From a virus: a DNA stretch of 61,884 nucleotides. How positions within the stretch are numbered: the stretch's first letter is position 1; the number at the start of each line of letters is the position of its first letter. This document shows, piece after piece, positions 8,552 through 15,412 of this stretch. A program made the translations under genes and the position numbers. A model generated the notes under the pieces. That model worked only from the letters and a program-made list of their open reading frames with translations, had not been told where the DNA came from and made no database searches. The DNA is taken from positions 1 to 61,884 of the IMG/VR virus record IMGVR_UViG_3300020442_000948; one strand, written 5' to 3'.

Positions 8552-8983
8552 ATGAAACTTTTGATTTCTGAAATCTTACAGAAAGCACATAACGCTAAGA
8601 CTAAGGCAGAAAAGATTGCTATCCTGAGGGAGAATGAATCTCAGGCATTGAAGTCTATCTTCATCATCAATTACGATGAGAGCATCGTCTCTCTGCTCCC
8701 CGAAGGTGCTCCTCCTTTCGAGAAGAATGCAGCACCTATCGGCACTGAACATAACGTGTTGGAGAAGGAAGCACGATTGCTTCACCACTTCTTCAAGGGA
8801 GGTTCAAACATTCCTGGTATCAAACGTGAATCCATGTTGATCCAGATGCTTGAAGGTCTTCATCCTGATGAGGCAAACGTTGTTGTCCTCGCTAAGGATA
8901 AGAAACTGAACAAGCGATATAAAATCACCAAAGCGTGTGTGTCCGAAGCATTCCCCTCTATCCAGTGGGGAGGTCGTTCTTGA
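8552..8983 (+). CDS. Conserved hypothetical protein next to rnh
   Basis: The product has 143 residues and starts two bases after the rnh stop. The N-terminus is helical (LLISEILQKAHNAKTKAEKIAILREN), and it contains LHHFFKGGSNIPGIKRESMLIQMLEGLHPDEANVVVLAKDK. Similar proteins are, to my recollection, common beside rnh in T4-like cyanophages, but no biochemical role is known to me. Gene coupling suggests a replication-period function. Confidence 0.65.
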   Translation: MKLLISEILQKAHNAKTKAEKIAILRENESQALKSIFIINYDESIVSLLPEGAPPFEKNAAPIGTEHNVLEKEARLLHHFFKGGSNIPGIKRESMLIQMLEGLHPDEANVVVLAKDKKLNKRYKITKACVSEAFPSIQWGGRS

Positions 8984-9237
8984 AGATTAAAATACTACAT
9001 CAAGATTGTAATCCAGAACTCGCTAACGACACAACCCTTCCATACACTACTTACTTGATAACTTACAAATTAGATGGTAAAGTATGTTATGACATTGCGA
9101 TGGGGTCCAAAAAGGTAGAGATCTTTGATCACTATTGGGACAACTATCGCCATGATCTAGTTGATATGAAACAAACAGAGGGTAGAGTCAATCCTAAACT
9201 CTGGGGTTATCAAAGTAAAGACAAGAAAAAGAAATGA
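8980..9237 (+). CDS. Hypothetical protein, TTG start
   Basis: The product has 85 residues if translation starts at TTG 8980, which overlaps the previous stop (TTGA). GGGGAGG lies six to seven bases upstream, an excellent ribosome-binding site, and this outweighs an in-frame ATG at 8935 buried in the upstream gene. The product contains a tyrosine-rich middle and a Lys-rich end (YQSKDKKKK). No family is recognised. Confidence 0.6.
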   Translation: MKIKILHQDCNPELANDTTLPYTTYLITYKLDGKVCYDIAMGSKKVEIFDHYWDNYRHDLVDMKQTEGRVNPKLWGYQSKDKKKK

Positions 9238-9482
9238 GTAATCATCCTTACACCTTCAACTTAAAGAAGACAGAGGAAGAAGATGAGACTAAGGACCCTG
9301 CCTTTATTCAGGGACAACAGATGGGAATGGAAATGGTGGCATTCTTTTTGGGATTGTTGACTCTACCCTTTGTTATCTGGTTGGCATGGAACATCTCTAT
9401 GCCATTCATCTTTGGTCTTCCTGCTATCAACTGGTTCCATTCAGTTGGTCTTTATATTCTGAGTCGCCTTTTAATTAAATGA
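9234..9482 (+). CDS. Small membrane protein
   Basis: The product has 82 residues: a polar N-terminal 30, then a hydrophobic hairpin of about two membrane spans (MVAFFLGLLTLPFVIWLAWN and FIFGLPAINWFHSVGLYIL). It overlaps the genes on both sides by four bases, so it is translated in the same run as thyX. Function unknown. Confidence 0.65.
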   Translation: MSNHPYTFNLKKTEEEDETKDPAFIQGQQMGMEMVAFFLGLLTLPFVIWLAWNISMPFIFGLPAINWFHSVGLYILSRLLIK

Positions 9483-10180
9483 AACCAAAAGTATGCATTG
9501 TCTCTGTAACTCCTGATGCAGAGAAAACTATCGGGTACATCGCCCGTGTAAGCAACCCAGCAAACCAGGACAACCCTAAGGTTGCTGGTCTGTTGAAGTA
9601 TTGCATCAAGCATGGACACTGGTCTGTGTTTGAGCAGGCAACCATGACGTTGCAGATAGAGACTACCAGGGGACTGGCAGCTCAAATCCTGAGGCACCGT
9701 AGTTTCTGCTTTCAAGAGTTTTCCCAACGCTATGCAGACTCCTCTGCACTGGGTGACATCCAACTACCTGAACTGCGTAGGCAGGACACCAAGAATCGTC
9801 AGAATAGTATTGATGATCTGGATCCTTTTGTGGTTCAGAAGTTTGAGATCCTGATGCAGAATCATTTCAAGCAGGGTATGGAACTCTACCAGCAGATGCT
9901 TGAAGAAGGAATCGCAAAGGAGTGTGCTCGTTTCGTGCTTCCCCTCGCCGTAGGAACAAAACTCTACATGACAGGAAATCTTAGGTCATGGATTCATTAT
10001 ATCAATCTGCGTACTGCTAACGGTACACAGAAAGAACACATGGAGATCGCTGAACTCTGTAAGCGTCACTTTATTTGTCAGTTCCCGACTGTCTCTGAGG
10101 CATTGGGGTGGTGTGATAATACATGTGACTGCCCTGAGGATGACGATCCTTGCTATCAATCTGCGCTTCTTATCCCATGA
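9479..10180 (+). CDS. thyX: Flavin-dependent thymidylate synthase ThyX
   Basis: The product has 233 residues. The ThyX signature RHR-x7-S is present at residues 72-82 (RHRSFCFQEFSQRY). The substrate-binding stretch GHWSVFEQATMTLQIE and the C-terminal region ECARFVLPLAVGTKLYMTGNLRSWIHYINLR match the family. The enzyme makes dTMP from dUMP with FAD, NADPH and methylene-tetrahydrofolate. It supplies thymine for phage DNA and sits with the glutaredoxin and replication genes. A C-terminal extension (CDNTCDCPEDDDPC) is cysteine/aspartate-rich and outside the core. Confidence 0.97.
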   Translation: MKPKVCIVSVTPDAEKTIGYIARVSNPANQDNPKVAGLLKYCIKHGHWSVFEQATMTLQIETTRGLAAQILRHRSFCFQEFSQRYADSSALGDIQLPELRRQDTKNRQNSIDDLDPFVVQKFEILMQNHFKQGMELYQQMLEEGIAKECARFVLPLAVGTKLYMTGNLRSWIHYINLRTANGTQKEHMEIAELCKRHFICQFPTVSEALGWCDNTCDCPEDDDPCYQSALLIP

Positions 10181-10359
10181 TGAAACAATACCCGTACATG
10201 ATCACGTACAGGTTGCCCTCCACGGGTAACAGGTATCACTACAAGGAGATTGATGCCTCGTGTCAGAGCGAAGCAAAGAAACTCTTTGAAGCATCGATGC
10301 CCTCCGCTGAGATTAGATCTGCACATCCTATGCCCCAGAACTACAAGAGGAGTAACTAA
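10177..10359 (+). CDS. Small hypothetical protein
   Basis: The product has 60 residues. The start is ATG 10177, overlapping the thyX stop as ATGA; the in-frame codon further up (10150) lies inside thyX and is less likely. The chain MMKQYPYMITYRLPSTGNRY looks like a beta-hairpin followed by a helix rich in Glu/Lys. Function unknown. Confidence 0.6.
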   Translation: MMKQYPYMITYRLPSTGNRYHYKEIDASCQSEAKKLFEASMPSAEIRSAHPMPQNYKRSN

Positions 10360-10589
10360 TGCCTACCTACGATGTAATAAATAAGGTCACTGGTGAGAAG
10401 AAACAATTCTCCATGACCATGAAGGAATACGGTGAATGGAAAGAAGCAAATCCTGATTGGGATAAAGACTGGCAGGCGGGTGTCGCTGGCACCACCTACG
10501 GTAAACCCAAACAGTCGGACGGATTCAAAGAAGTCATGTCCAAGATTCAATCTGAGCACCCAGGTGCCAACCTTAGTAGATACACTTGA
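10359..10589 (+). CDS. Small conserved phage protein, FmdB-like N-terminus
   Basis: The product has 76 residues, with its start sharing a base with the previous stop (TAATG). The opening MPTYDVINKVTGEKKQF followed by MTMKEYGEWKEANPDW resembles the short putative regulatory proteins of the FmdB type, but lacks the CxxC zinc residues of cellular FmdB. It directly precedes phoH. Function unknown. Confidence 0.6.
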   Translation: MPTYDVINKVTGEKKQFSMTMKEYGEWKEANPDWDKDWQAGVAGTTYGKPKQSDGFKEVMSKIQSEHPGANLSRYT

Positions 10590-10592
10590 TCT

Positions 10593-11345
10593 ATGCCTAT
10601 CAAAAGTAAATCCAAAACTGTCGGAAAAGGTATGACTGCAAAGCAAATGCGTCGGAAGAAACCGATCAATCTAGAACACCTTAAACAGATTGAACCTCTG
10701 ACTGATAATCAGAGAAAAGTCTTTGATGCATATGCAGAAGGAAAGAACATTGTTCTTCATGGTGCTGCTGGTACAGGTAAAACCTTCATCAGTCTCTACC
10801 TTGCTATGCAACAGGTGCTAGATCCTGAGTCTCCTTACGAGAAGATCTACATGGTTCGTTCACTGGTGCCTACCCGAGAGATTGGGTTCCTTCCTGGCGA
10901 CCATGAGGATAAGAGTAATCTGTATCAGATTCCTTACAAGAACATGGTGAAGTATATGTTCACCATGCCTGATGATGCATCCTTTGAGATGCTATACGAT
11001 AACCTGAGAGCACAGGAGACTGTCTCGTTCTGGTCTACGTCATTCATTCGTGGCGTAACCCTTGACAAATGTGTTATCATTGTGGATGAGTTCTCTAACC
11101 TTAACTTCCACGAACTTGACTCCATCATTACTCGTGTGGGTGAAGATGCGAAGATCATTTTCTCTGGTGACTACACCCAGTCAGACCTTGTGAAGAGCAA
11201 TGAACGTACTGGTGTGCTAGACTTCATGAAGATTCTTCAAACCATGCCCTCGTTTGAGTGCGTAGAGTTTGGTATTGAGGACATCGTAAGATCTGGTATG
11301 GTACGTGAGTATCTCGTCAGCAAGATCAATCTAGGATTTAATTGA
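10593..11345 (+). CDS. phoH: PhoH-like ATPase
   Basis: The product has 250 residues. The Walker A motif GAAGTGKT is at residues 57-64, Walker B is VIIVDEFSNL, and the sensor region IIFSGDYTQSDL is intact. The N-terminal 25 residues are Lys/Arg-rich. PhoH proteins are RNA-linked ATPases, induced by phosphate starvation in bacteria and near-universal in marine cyanophages; their phage role is unsettled. The gene overlaps the exonuclease gene by four bases. Confidence 0.95.
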   Translation: MPIKSKSKTVGKGMTAKQMRRKKPINLEHLKQIEPLTDNQRKVFDAYAEGKNIVLHGAAGTGKTFISLYLAMQQVLDPESPYEKIYMVRSLVPTREIGFLPGDHEDKSNLYQIPYKNMVKYMFTMPDDASFEMLYDNLRAQETVSFWSTSFIRGVTLDKCVIIVDEFSNLNFHELDSIITRVGEDAKIIFSGDYTQSDLVKSNERTGVLDFMKILQTMPSFECVEFGIEDIVRSGMVREYLVSKINLGFN

Positions 11346-12025
11346 TGAAACAATTTAATTATGTGGGACCCGCAAGTGAGATCATTGAACTCACTGCGAC
11401 CCAAGTTGAAGGGCGTCGTTTTTACAAGACACCTGACGACAAATGGTATCCCTCAGTGACAACAGTCACGAGTCATATCTCTGCACCCACCATCAAAGCA
11501 TGGGAAGAACGTGTAGGTTGGGAGAAGGCAGAGAAAATCAGACGCACATCATCATTGAGAGGATCAAAGTATCATGGAATCGTTGAGTCGTACCTTAAAG
11601 GTGACCTTCAAAAGGTGGAGAAAAGCGAGGGTCTTCCCGCGTACCTTTTTGGGTTTGCTCGTAAGGATCTTGATCGTATTGATAACATTCACTGTATTGA
11701 AGCCCCTCTTTATAGTAACGATCTATGTCTTGCTGGCAGGGTTGATTGTATTGCTGAGTTTGATGGCGAGCTTGCTATAATTGACTTCAAGACCACGGGT
11801 ACTCTGAAACAGGAAGCGTGGTTGGAGAAATACTTTGTCCAGGAAGCAGCATACTCCTACATGTACTGGGAGCGCACTGGATGTGAGGTAAAGAAACTTG
11901 TTACACTTTCCATCGCAGAGGATGGACAGACCCAAGTGGTCCAAAAGTATGATAAGATACCTTATATCGATACGCTGTGTGAATGGATCAAGGAATTTCG
12001 TTACTTTCTAGGGAGCAAAGTGTGA
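11342..12025 (+). CDS. PD-(D/E)XK exonuclease
   Basis: The product has 227 residues. The nuclease core is seen as AGRVDCIAEF (D135), then LAIIDFKTT (D148, K150), with the following helix FVQEAAYSYMYW carrying the conserved Gln-Tyr. The N-terminal WYPSVTTVTSHI is the usual leader of the phage/MGME1-like branch. It would process single-stranded or branched DNA ends during replication or recombination. It sits between phoH and the late-coactivator gene, all in overlapping frames. Confidence 0.85.
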   Translation: MMKQFNYVGPASEIIELTATQVEGRRFYKTPDDKWYPSVTTVTSHISAPTIKAWEERVGWEKAEKIRRTSSLRGSKYHGIVESYLKGDLQKVEKSEGLPAYLFGFARKDLDRIDNIHCIEAPLYSNDLCLAGRVDCIAEFDGELAIIDFKTTGTLKQEAWLEKYFVQEAAYSYMYWERTGCEVKKLVTLSIAEDGQTQVVQKYDKIPYIDTLCEWIKEFRYFLGSKV

Positions 12026-12267
12026 AGAATCTAGAAGAAAACTTTATGACTCAGAACAAGTTTAGTGCTCTCGTAGAACATGCTGTCCAGAACAACAACG
12101 GTCTGATCAATTACATCGAAGCAGTAGCAGCGGTGTGTGAAGAGTATGAGATCGAAGTTGAAATGGTAAGTAAACTAATTAGTAAACCGCTCAAAGATAA
12201 GATCAAAGCAAATGCACAGCAACTCAACTGCATCAAACGAACCAGTCGTGGAATCCTCCCCATCTGA
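12022..12267 (+). CDS. 33: Late-transcription coactivator, T4 gp33-like
   Basis: The product has 81 residues from GTG 12022, which overlaps the previous stop (GTGA) with GGGAG upstream. The pattern LVEHAVQNNNGLINYIEAV, then CEEYEIEVEMVSKLI and PLKDKIKANAQQLNCI, aligns by eye with the core of T4 gp33 (IIEKMVEEFGMSYLEA, LEENSIPE, IEKIQSEAIDENLL). gp33 bridges host RNA polymerase and the sliding clamp to activate late promoters. T4 gp33 is longer (112 residues), so this is a compact version. It fits the NATAAATA sites found before structural genes. Confidence 0.75.
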   Translation: MKNLEENFMTQNKFSALVEHAVQNNNGLINYIEAVAAVCEEYEIEVEMVSKLISKPLKDKIKANAQQLNCIKRTSRGILPI

Positions 12268-12556
12268 GGAGATGATTCACCCCAAGTTGAAGCAATCGCT
12301 GGGACCAAACAATACTATTGAGAAGATCATTCCACCAGACCAAGAGTGGATTGATGACGCTTTCTATATAAAGAAGACACGCTTTGGACTCTTCACATCT
12401 ATCTTGAAGCGTCCTCTTGGTGCTCACTTCATCACTGGTGGTACTGAGGAAGGTGTTCTTCAAATGACACGCTGGCATCTCAAATCTATTCAAGATGGAA
12501 CCATCGACGACTACACTCGCGTCGTTAATAACGGAGTGGTAGGAGGAAAACTATGA
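12212..12556 (+). CDS. Conserved hypothetical protein
   Basis: The product has 114 residues from ATG 12212, which overlaps the coactivator gene by 56 bases. An alternative ATG at 12272 lies after that stop but has its GAGGAG immediately adjacent, which is too close for good initiation. The core IIPPDQEWIDDAFYIKKTRF is followed by GAHFITGGTEEGVLQMTRWH. I recall such proteins in other cyanophages without a function. The stop overlaps the next start by four bases. Confidence 0.55.
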   Translation: MHSNSTASNEPVVESSPSEEMIHPKLKQSLGPNNTIEKIIPPDQEWIDDAFYIKKTRFGLFTSILKRPLGAHFITGGTEEGVLQMTRWHLKSIQDGTIDDYTRVVNNGVVGGKL

Positions 12557-12918
12557 CCGAAGACTTTTTTAAGAGTGAGGTCGTCAAGGAAGAACTTGAT
12601 GACCTTCAAGGAACATACACAGAACTCCTGAAAATGTCACAGAACTTTCAGGATTTTGATCCACAAGAACGCATTGACCACATCAACAAGACGTTGGAAC
12701 TCATCTCTAAACAGAAGGTGTTCTACTCACGCTTGCAGATGATGGTCAATTATGTTGAGGAGGATGGTGATGAACCATCAGAGGTTGCACAGATGAAAGA
12801 TCGCATCGACAACCTGTCCTCTATCTACTCTGGTGGAAGCAACCTGATGCAGATCCTCCAAGTCATGGAGGACAAACTGCTGGGTTGGAAGCGGGATCTC
12901 CAAGAAGAGAACGCTTGA
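12553..12918 (+). CDS. DUF1825-like protein
   Basis: The product has 121 residues, nearly all helical. The pattern FFKSEVVKEELDDLQGTYTELLKMSQNFQDFD, then IDHINKTLELISKQKVFYSRLQM and the final LMQILQVMEDKLLGWKRDL, resembles cyanobacterial DUF1825 proteins (FFDSEIVQQEAK-type start). This suggests a gene acquired from or shared with cyanobacteria. Function unknown. It is the last gene before the gp32 leader. Confidence 0.65.
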   Translation: MTEDFFKSEVVKEELDDLQGTYTELLKMSQNFQDFDPQERIDHINKTLELISKQKVFYSRLQMMVNYVEEDGDEPSEVAQMKDRIDNLSSIYSGGSNLMQILQVMEDKLLGWKRDLQEENA

Positions 12919-12927
12919 CAACACCTA

Positions 12928-12952
12928 TATAATATGCCATGATACTCATGGC
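12928..12952 (+). promoter_or_regulatory. TATAAT box and leader hairpin before gp32 gene
   Basis: TATAAT (12928-12933) is followed by a perfect seven-base hairpin, GCCATGA (12936-12942) / TCATGGC (12946-12952) with a TAC loop, close to the expected transcript 5' end and 39 bases before the gp32 ATG. In T4 the gp32 message has a 5' structure to which gp32 binds to repress itself; this hairpin may do the same job. No convincing -35 pairs with the TATAAT. Confidence 0.45.
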
Positions 12953-12990
12953 ACACACGCCAAATACAAAACCCAATACGGAGAATACGA

Positions 12991-13896
12991 ATGTCCTTTT
13001 CATCCCTCAAAAAATCCAGCACTTCTAGCATCAGTAATCTGACTAAGGAGTTGGACAAGATGAACAAGACTGGTGGTGGTCGCGGACCCGACGAGCGTCT
13101 GTGGAAACCCGAAGTCGATAAAGCAGGTAACGGTTATGCTGTTATCCGATTCCTTCCTGCACCTGCAAAGGAGGAACTGCCCTGGGCACAAGTCTGGTCT
13201 CACGCATTCAAAGGTCCTGGCGGTTGGTACATCGAGAACTCTCTGACCACTCTGGAACAGAAAGATCCTGTCGGTGACCTGAACCGTGTGCTTTGGAACA
13301 GCGGACTTGATTCAGACAAAGATGTCGCCCGCAAACAGAAACGTAAACTGTCATACTACTCCAACATCTATGTTGTGAAGGATCCTCTTCACCCTGAGAA
13401 CGAAGGCAAAGTCTTCCTTTACAAGTATGGCAAGAAGATTCATGATAAGATTGTTGAGGCACTGAAACCTCAGTTTGAAGATGAACAACCCATCGATCCT
13501 TTCTGCTTCTGGAAAGGTGCTGACTTCAAGTTGAAGATCGTTAAGCAAGATGGTTACTGGAACTATGATCGCTCTGAGTTCTCTGCACCTGGTACACTGG
13601 GTGACTTCGATGACGAACAGTTGGAAGCGATCTACAATCAGGAGTATTCACTCTCTGACTTCACTGATCCTAAGAACTTCAAGTCTTACGAGGAACTGGA
13701 AGCACGCTTGAACCTTGTACTCGGTCGCACCTCTCGTGCTGCTGTTGTCCAAGAGGAAGAGCAGGAACTTGATACCCCTGTGTCATTCAATGAACCGTCC
13801 ACTCCTGAACCCAGTGGGTTTGGATCTGCGGTATCATCTATGAAAGAGGAAGAAGATCCTGATCTCTCTTACTTCGCTAAACTTGCAGAGGAGTAA
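12991..13896 (+). CDS. 32: Single-stranded DNA-binding protein gp32
   Basis: The product has 301 residues, the same length as T4 gp32. The N-terminus has a basic Ser/Thr cluster, LKKSST (residues 6-11), like the T4 cooperativity motif. The core motifs AVIRFLPAP, GGWYIENSLTTL, KRKLSYYSNIYVVKDPLHPE and KVFLYKYGKKI match the OB-fold. The acidic C-terminus (MKEEEDPDLSYFAKLAEE) is the partner-docking tail. The zinc-binding Cys residues of T4 gp32 are absent here. It coats single-stranded DNA and organises replication and recombination. A ribosome-binding site (GGAG) precedes the ATG. Confidence 0.96.
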   Translation: MSFSSLKKSSTSSISNLTKELDKMNKTGGGRGPDERLWKPEVDKAGNGYAVIRFLPAPAKEELPWAQVWSHAFKGPGGWYIENSLTTLEQKDPVGDLNRVLWNSGLDSDKDVARKQKRKLSYYSNIYVVKDPLHPENEGKVFLYKYGKKIHDKIVEALKPQFEDEQPIDPFCFWKGADFKLKIVKQDGYWNYDRSEFSAPGTLGDFDDEQLEAIYNQEYSLSDFTDPKNFKSYEELEARLNLVLGRTSRAAVVQEEEQELDTPVSFNEPSTPEPSGFGSAVSSMKEEEDPDLSYFAKLAEE

Positions 13897-13899
13897 TCT

Positions 13900-14166
13900 A
13901 TGAAGAAAGTCCTTGCCGCTATTGCAGCACTGACCCTTGCAACCCCTGCCCAGGCACTGACCTGGGAGGAGTTCTGGGAACCGTTCAATGATGATCATCA
14001 CCATCATCATGTACACTACCGTGGTCATCACCACAGACCGAAGCGTTGCTGGGGGTACAGGACTTTCTACTATGAACCCGATTACTACGGTCACCCTGGG
14101 TACTACAAAGAAAAACTGGTAAGGGTTAGGTGTCGTAGACGTTACCGCGTTCACCCAGCATTTTAA
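13900..14166 (+). CDS. Small secreted His/Tyr/Arg-rich protein
   Basis: The product has 88 residues. A clear signal peptide (MKKVLAAIAALTLATPAQA, cut after residue 19) precedes a mature part with DDHHHHHVHYRGHHH, a Tyr-rich middle and two cysteines in CWGY and RVRCRRRY. The His cluster could bind Ni, Zn or Cu in the periplasm; that is an inference. It begins three bases after gp32, so it is co-transcribed with it, an odd pairing for an exported protein. No family recognised. Confidence 0.65.
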   Translation: MKKVLAAIAALTLATPAQALTWEEFWEPFNDDHHHHHVHYRGHHHRPKRCWGYRTFYYEPDYYGHPGYYKEKLVRVRCRRRYRVHPAF

Positions 14167-14258
14167 CCTCATATATTATTTCGACTTTCATTTACCAAAA
14201 GGTCGGAAAAAAATTCCCAGTATTTTTTTGCCCCCAGGGTTTTTCATAATTTTATACC

Positions 14259-14456
14259 ATGGCACACTACAAACCTTATTCCCCAGAATGGCATAGACAT
14301 CGTTACTTACGCGAAGCGATCGAGAAGTATCTTGATGACGGTGCAGATAACGCTGTCATTATGGACGATATCCTAAATATAGTGTGTGAGCGTCAAGAAC
14401 GCGCACATGCTGAGTACCATAAACTGGAAGACTTAGAACTTAAACTACGCGAGTGA
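14259..14456 (+). CDS. Conserved small cyanophage protein
   Basis: The product has 65 residues. The start MAHYKPYSPEWHRHRYLREAI is distinctive, and I recall similar short proteins in T4-like cyanophages. The rest is an acidic helix with one cysteine. It is preceded by a 92-base gap with long A- and T-runs, and followed after four bases by the next gene. Function unknown. Confidence 0.65.
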   Translation: MAHYKPYSPEWHRHRYLREAIEKYLDDGADNAVIMDDILNIVCERQERAHAEYHKLEDLELKLRE

Positions 14457-14460
14457 TAGT

Positions 14461-14772
14461 ATGCTCTCAACTGCTTATCGCCTCAGACTCGAATCTATTT
14501 GTCGTTGCATTGCAAATAACGAGGAGGTGCCCCTCTCAGATATGATCTGGGCGGAAAAACTTGCCAAAAGTCACACTCTCGCTCGTGACTGGTTGCAGAA
14601 AGCACGTCGGCAATCCAAAGGGATTGAGGAGGGCAGTATGGATGATTTTATGAATAAGATGGGATTAGGCGACCCCGACCCATCTAATCACAGAACGGGG
14701 TTCGATGGTGCAGACGAAATTGTTGACTGGTTCAAAAGAGACAAACCTGACGATTGGAGGCAACGTGACTAA
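14461..14772 (+). CDS. Conserved small cyanophage protein
   Basis: The product has 103 residues. The N-terminal helix pair (STAYRLRLESICRCIANNEE, then MIWAEKLAKSHTLARDWLQKARRQ) is followed by a motif-like tail, MDDFMNKMGLGDPDPSNHRTGF and FKRDKPDDWRQRD. I recall the GDPDPSNHRTGF type of ending in other cyanophages. No function is known to me. The end overlaps the next gene. Confidence 0.65.
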   Translation: MLSTAYRLRLESICRCIANNEEVPLSDMIWAEKLAKSHTLARDWLQKARRQSKGIEEGSMDDFMNKMGLGDPDPSNHRTGFDGADEIVDWFKRDKPDDWRQRD

Positions 14773-14902
14773 CGATTTCTTAGATAACCTTGCTGCTGAG
14801 CAGTATAGGAAGATGCACAATAAAAAAGAGCAAGATCTCTTTGAGGTAGTGCCCAAATGGAAAGAATGGAAAGAATCCTTACAAGGAAAGAAAGATGACT
14901 AA
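14765..14902 (+). CDS. Small hypothetical protein, GTG start
   Basis: The product has 45 residues starting at GTG 14765, chosen because GGAGG lies about four bases upstream and the overlap with the previous gene is only eight bases. It is highly charged (LAAEQYRKMHNKKEQDLFEVV) and ends QGKKDD. Function unknown. Confidence 0.55.
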   Translation: MTNDFLDNLAAEQYRKMHNKKEQDLFEVVPKWKEWKESLQGKKDD

Positions 14903-15239
14903 TCGTAGTCTATGCAGTGTAATAGACAAAGACGGTAAAGTGACCCACTATATCTGGGATGATGAAAAAAAGCAGTTAGTAGAGGACAACCGACGAATGA
15001 TCCCACAGACAGCAGTAATTTATAGTAATGGATCACAAGAATGTGAAAGAGCAGCACAACTGCTTAAATCCCTAGAAGGCGAATTTCTCGAATATCGCCT
15101 AAATCAGCATTTTGACCAAAGAGCGTTTGAAAACGAATTCGGTTCAGACGCCACATATCCTCAAATTGCCCTTGGAGCGAAACATGTAGGGCATTTGAAG
15201 GATTTGCTACATTTAGCACAAGAAAAGGGTCTCATATGA
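14895..15239 (+). CDS. Glutaredoxin-like protein with a degenerate active site
   Basis: The product has 114 residues. After a 37-residue N-terminal part, the chain follows the glutaredoxin pattern: AVIYSNGSQECERAAQLLKS, then FENEFGSDATYPQIALGAKHVGHLKDLL, with the cis-Pro in TYPQI and a GHLKDL end. The CPYC site is replaced by SQEC, leaving a single cysteine at the second position. It may therefore bind glutathione or a partner rather than act as a dithiol reductase. It overlaps both neighbours by a few bases. Confidence 0.6.
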   Translation: MTNRSLCSVIDKDGKVTHYIWDDEKKQLVEDNRRMIPQTAVIYSNGSQECERAAQLLKSLEGEFLEYRLNQHFDQRAFENEFGSDATYPQIALGAKHVGHLKDLLHLAQEKGLI

Positions 15240-15412
15240 AACCCTCAGCAGTTGAAATCCTCCTTCTCATCTCTGAGATGGAGGGTTCTTGTACATATAC
15301 AAAGAAATACGGTCTAACCGAGGACCATGAGGTCCTCAGAGAGATGTGTGATAGGTATTATAAACTTTACTTCAAGTTAAAGAAGGAAGAATCAGTATCC
15401 TCCTCCACCTGA
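15236..15412 (+). CDS. Small hypothetical protein overlapping gp53 tail-to-tail
   Basis: The product has 58 residues: MKPSAVEILLLISEMEGSC at the start and YYKLYFKLKKEESVSSST at the end. ATG 15236 overlaps the upstream stop (ATGA). The last 21 bases overlap the 3' end of the minus-strand gp53 gene, so the two transcripts converge here. No clear bidirectional terminator is visible. Function unknown. Confidence 0.55.
   Translation: MKPSAVEILLLISEMEGSCTYTKKYGLTEDHEVLREMCDRYYKLYFKLKKEESVSSST

Noticed and set aside
12915-12933. TTGACA followed by TATAAT upstream of gp32 as a consensus promoter
   Set aside because: Only seven bases separate them, far from the 16-18 needed; TATAAT was kept as a possible -10 alone.
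14167-14258. A/T-run region as a rho-independent terminator after the His-rich gene
   Set aside because: The T-runs are present, but no stem with convincing pairing precedes them.
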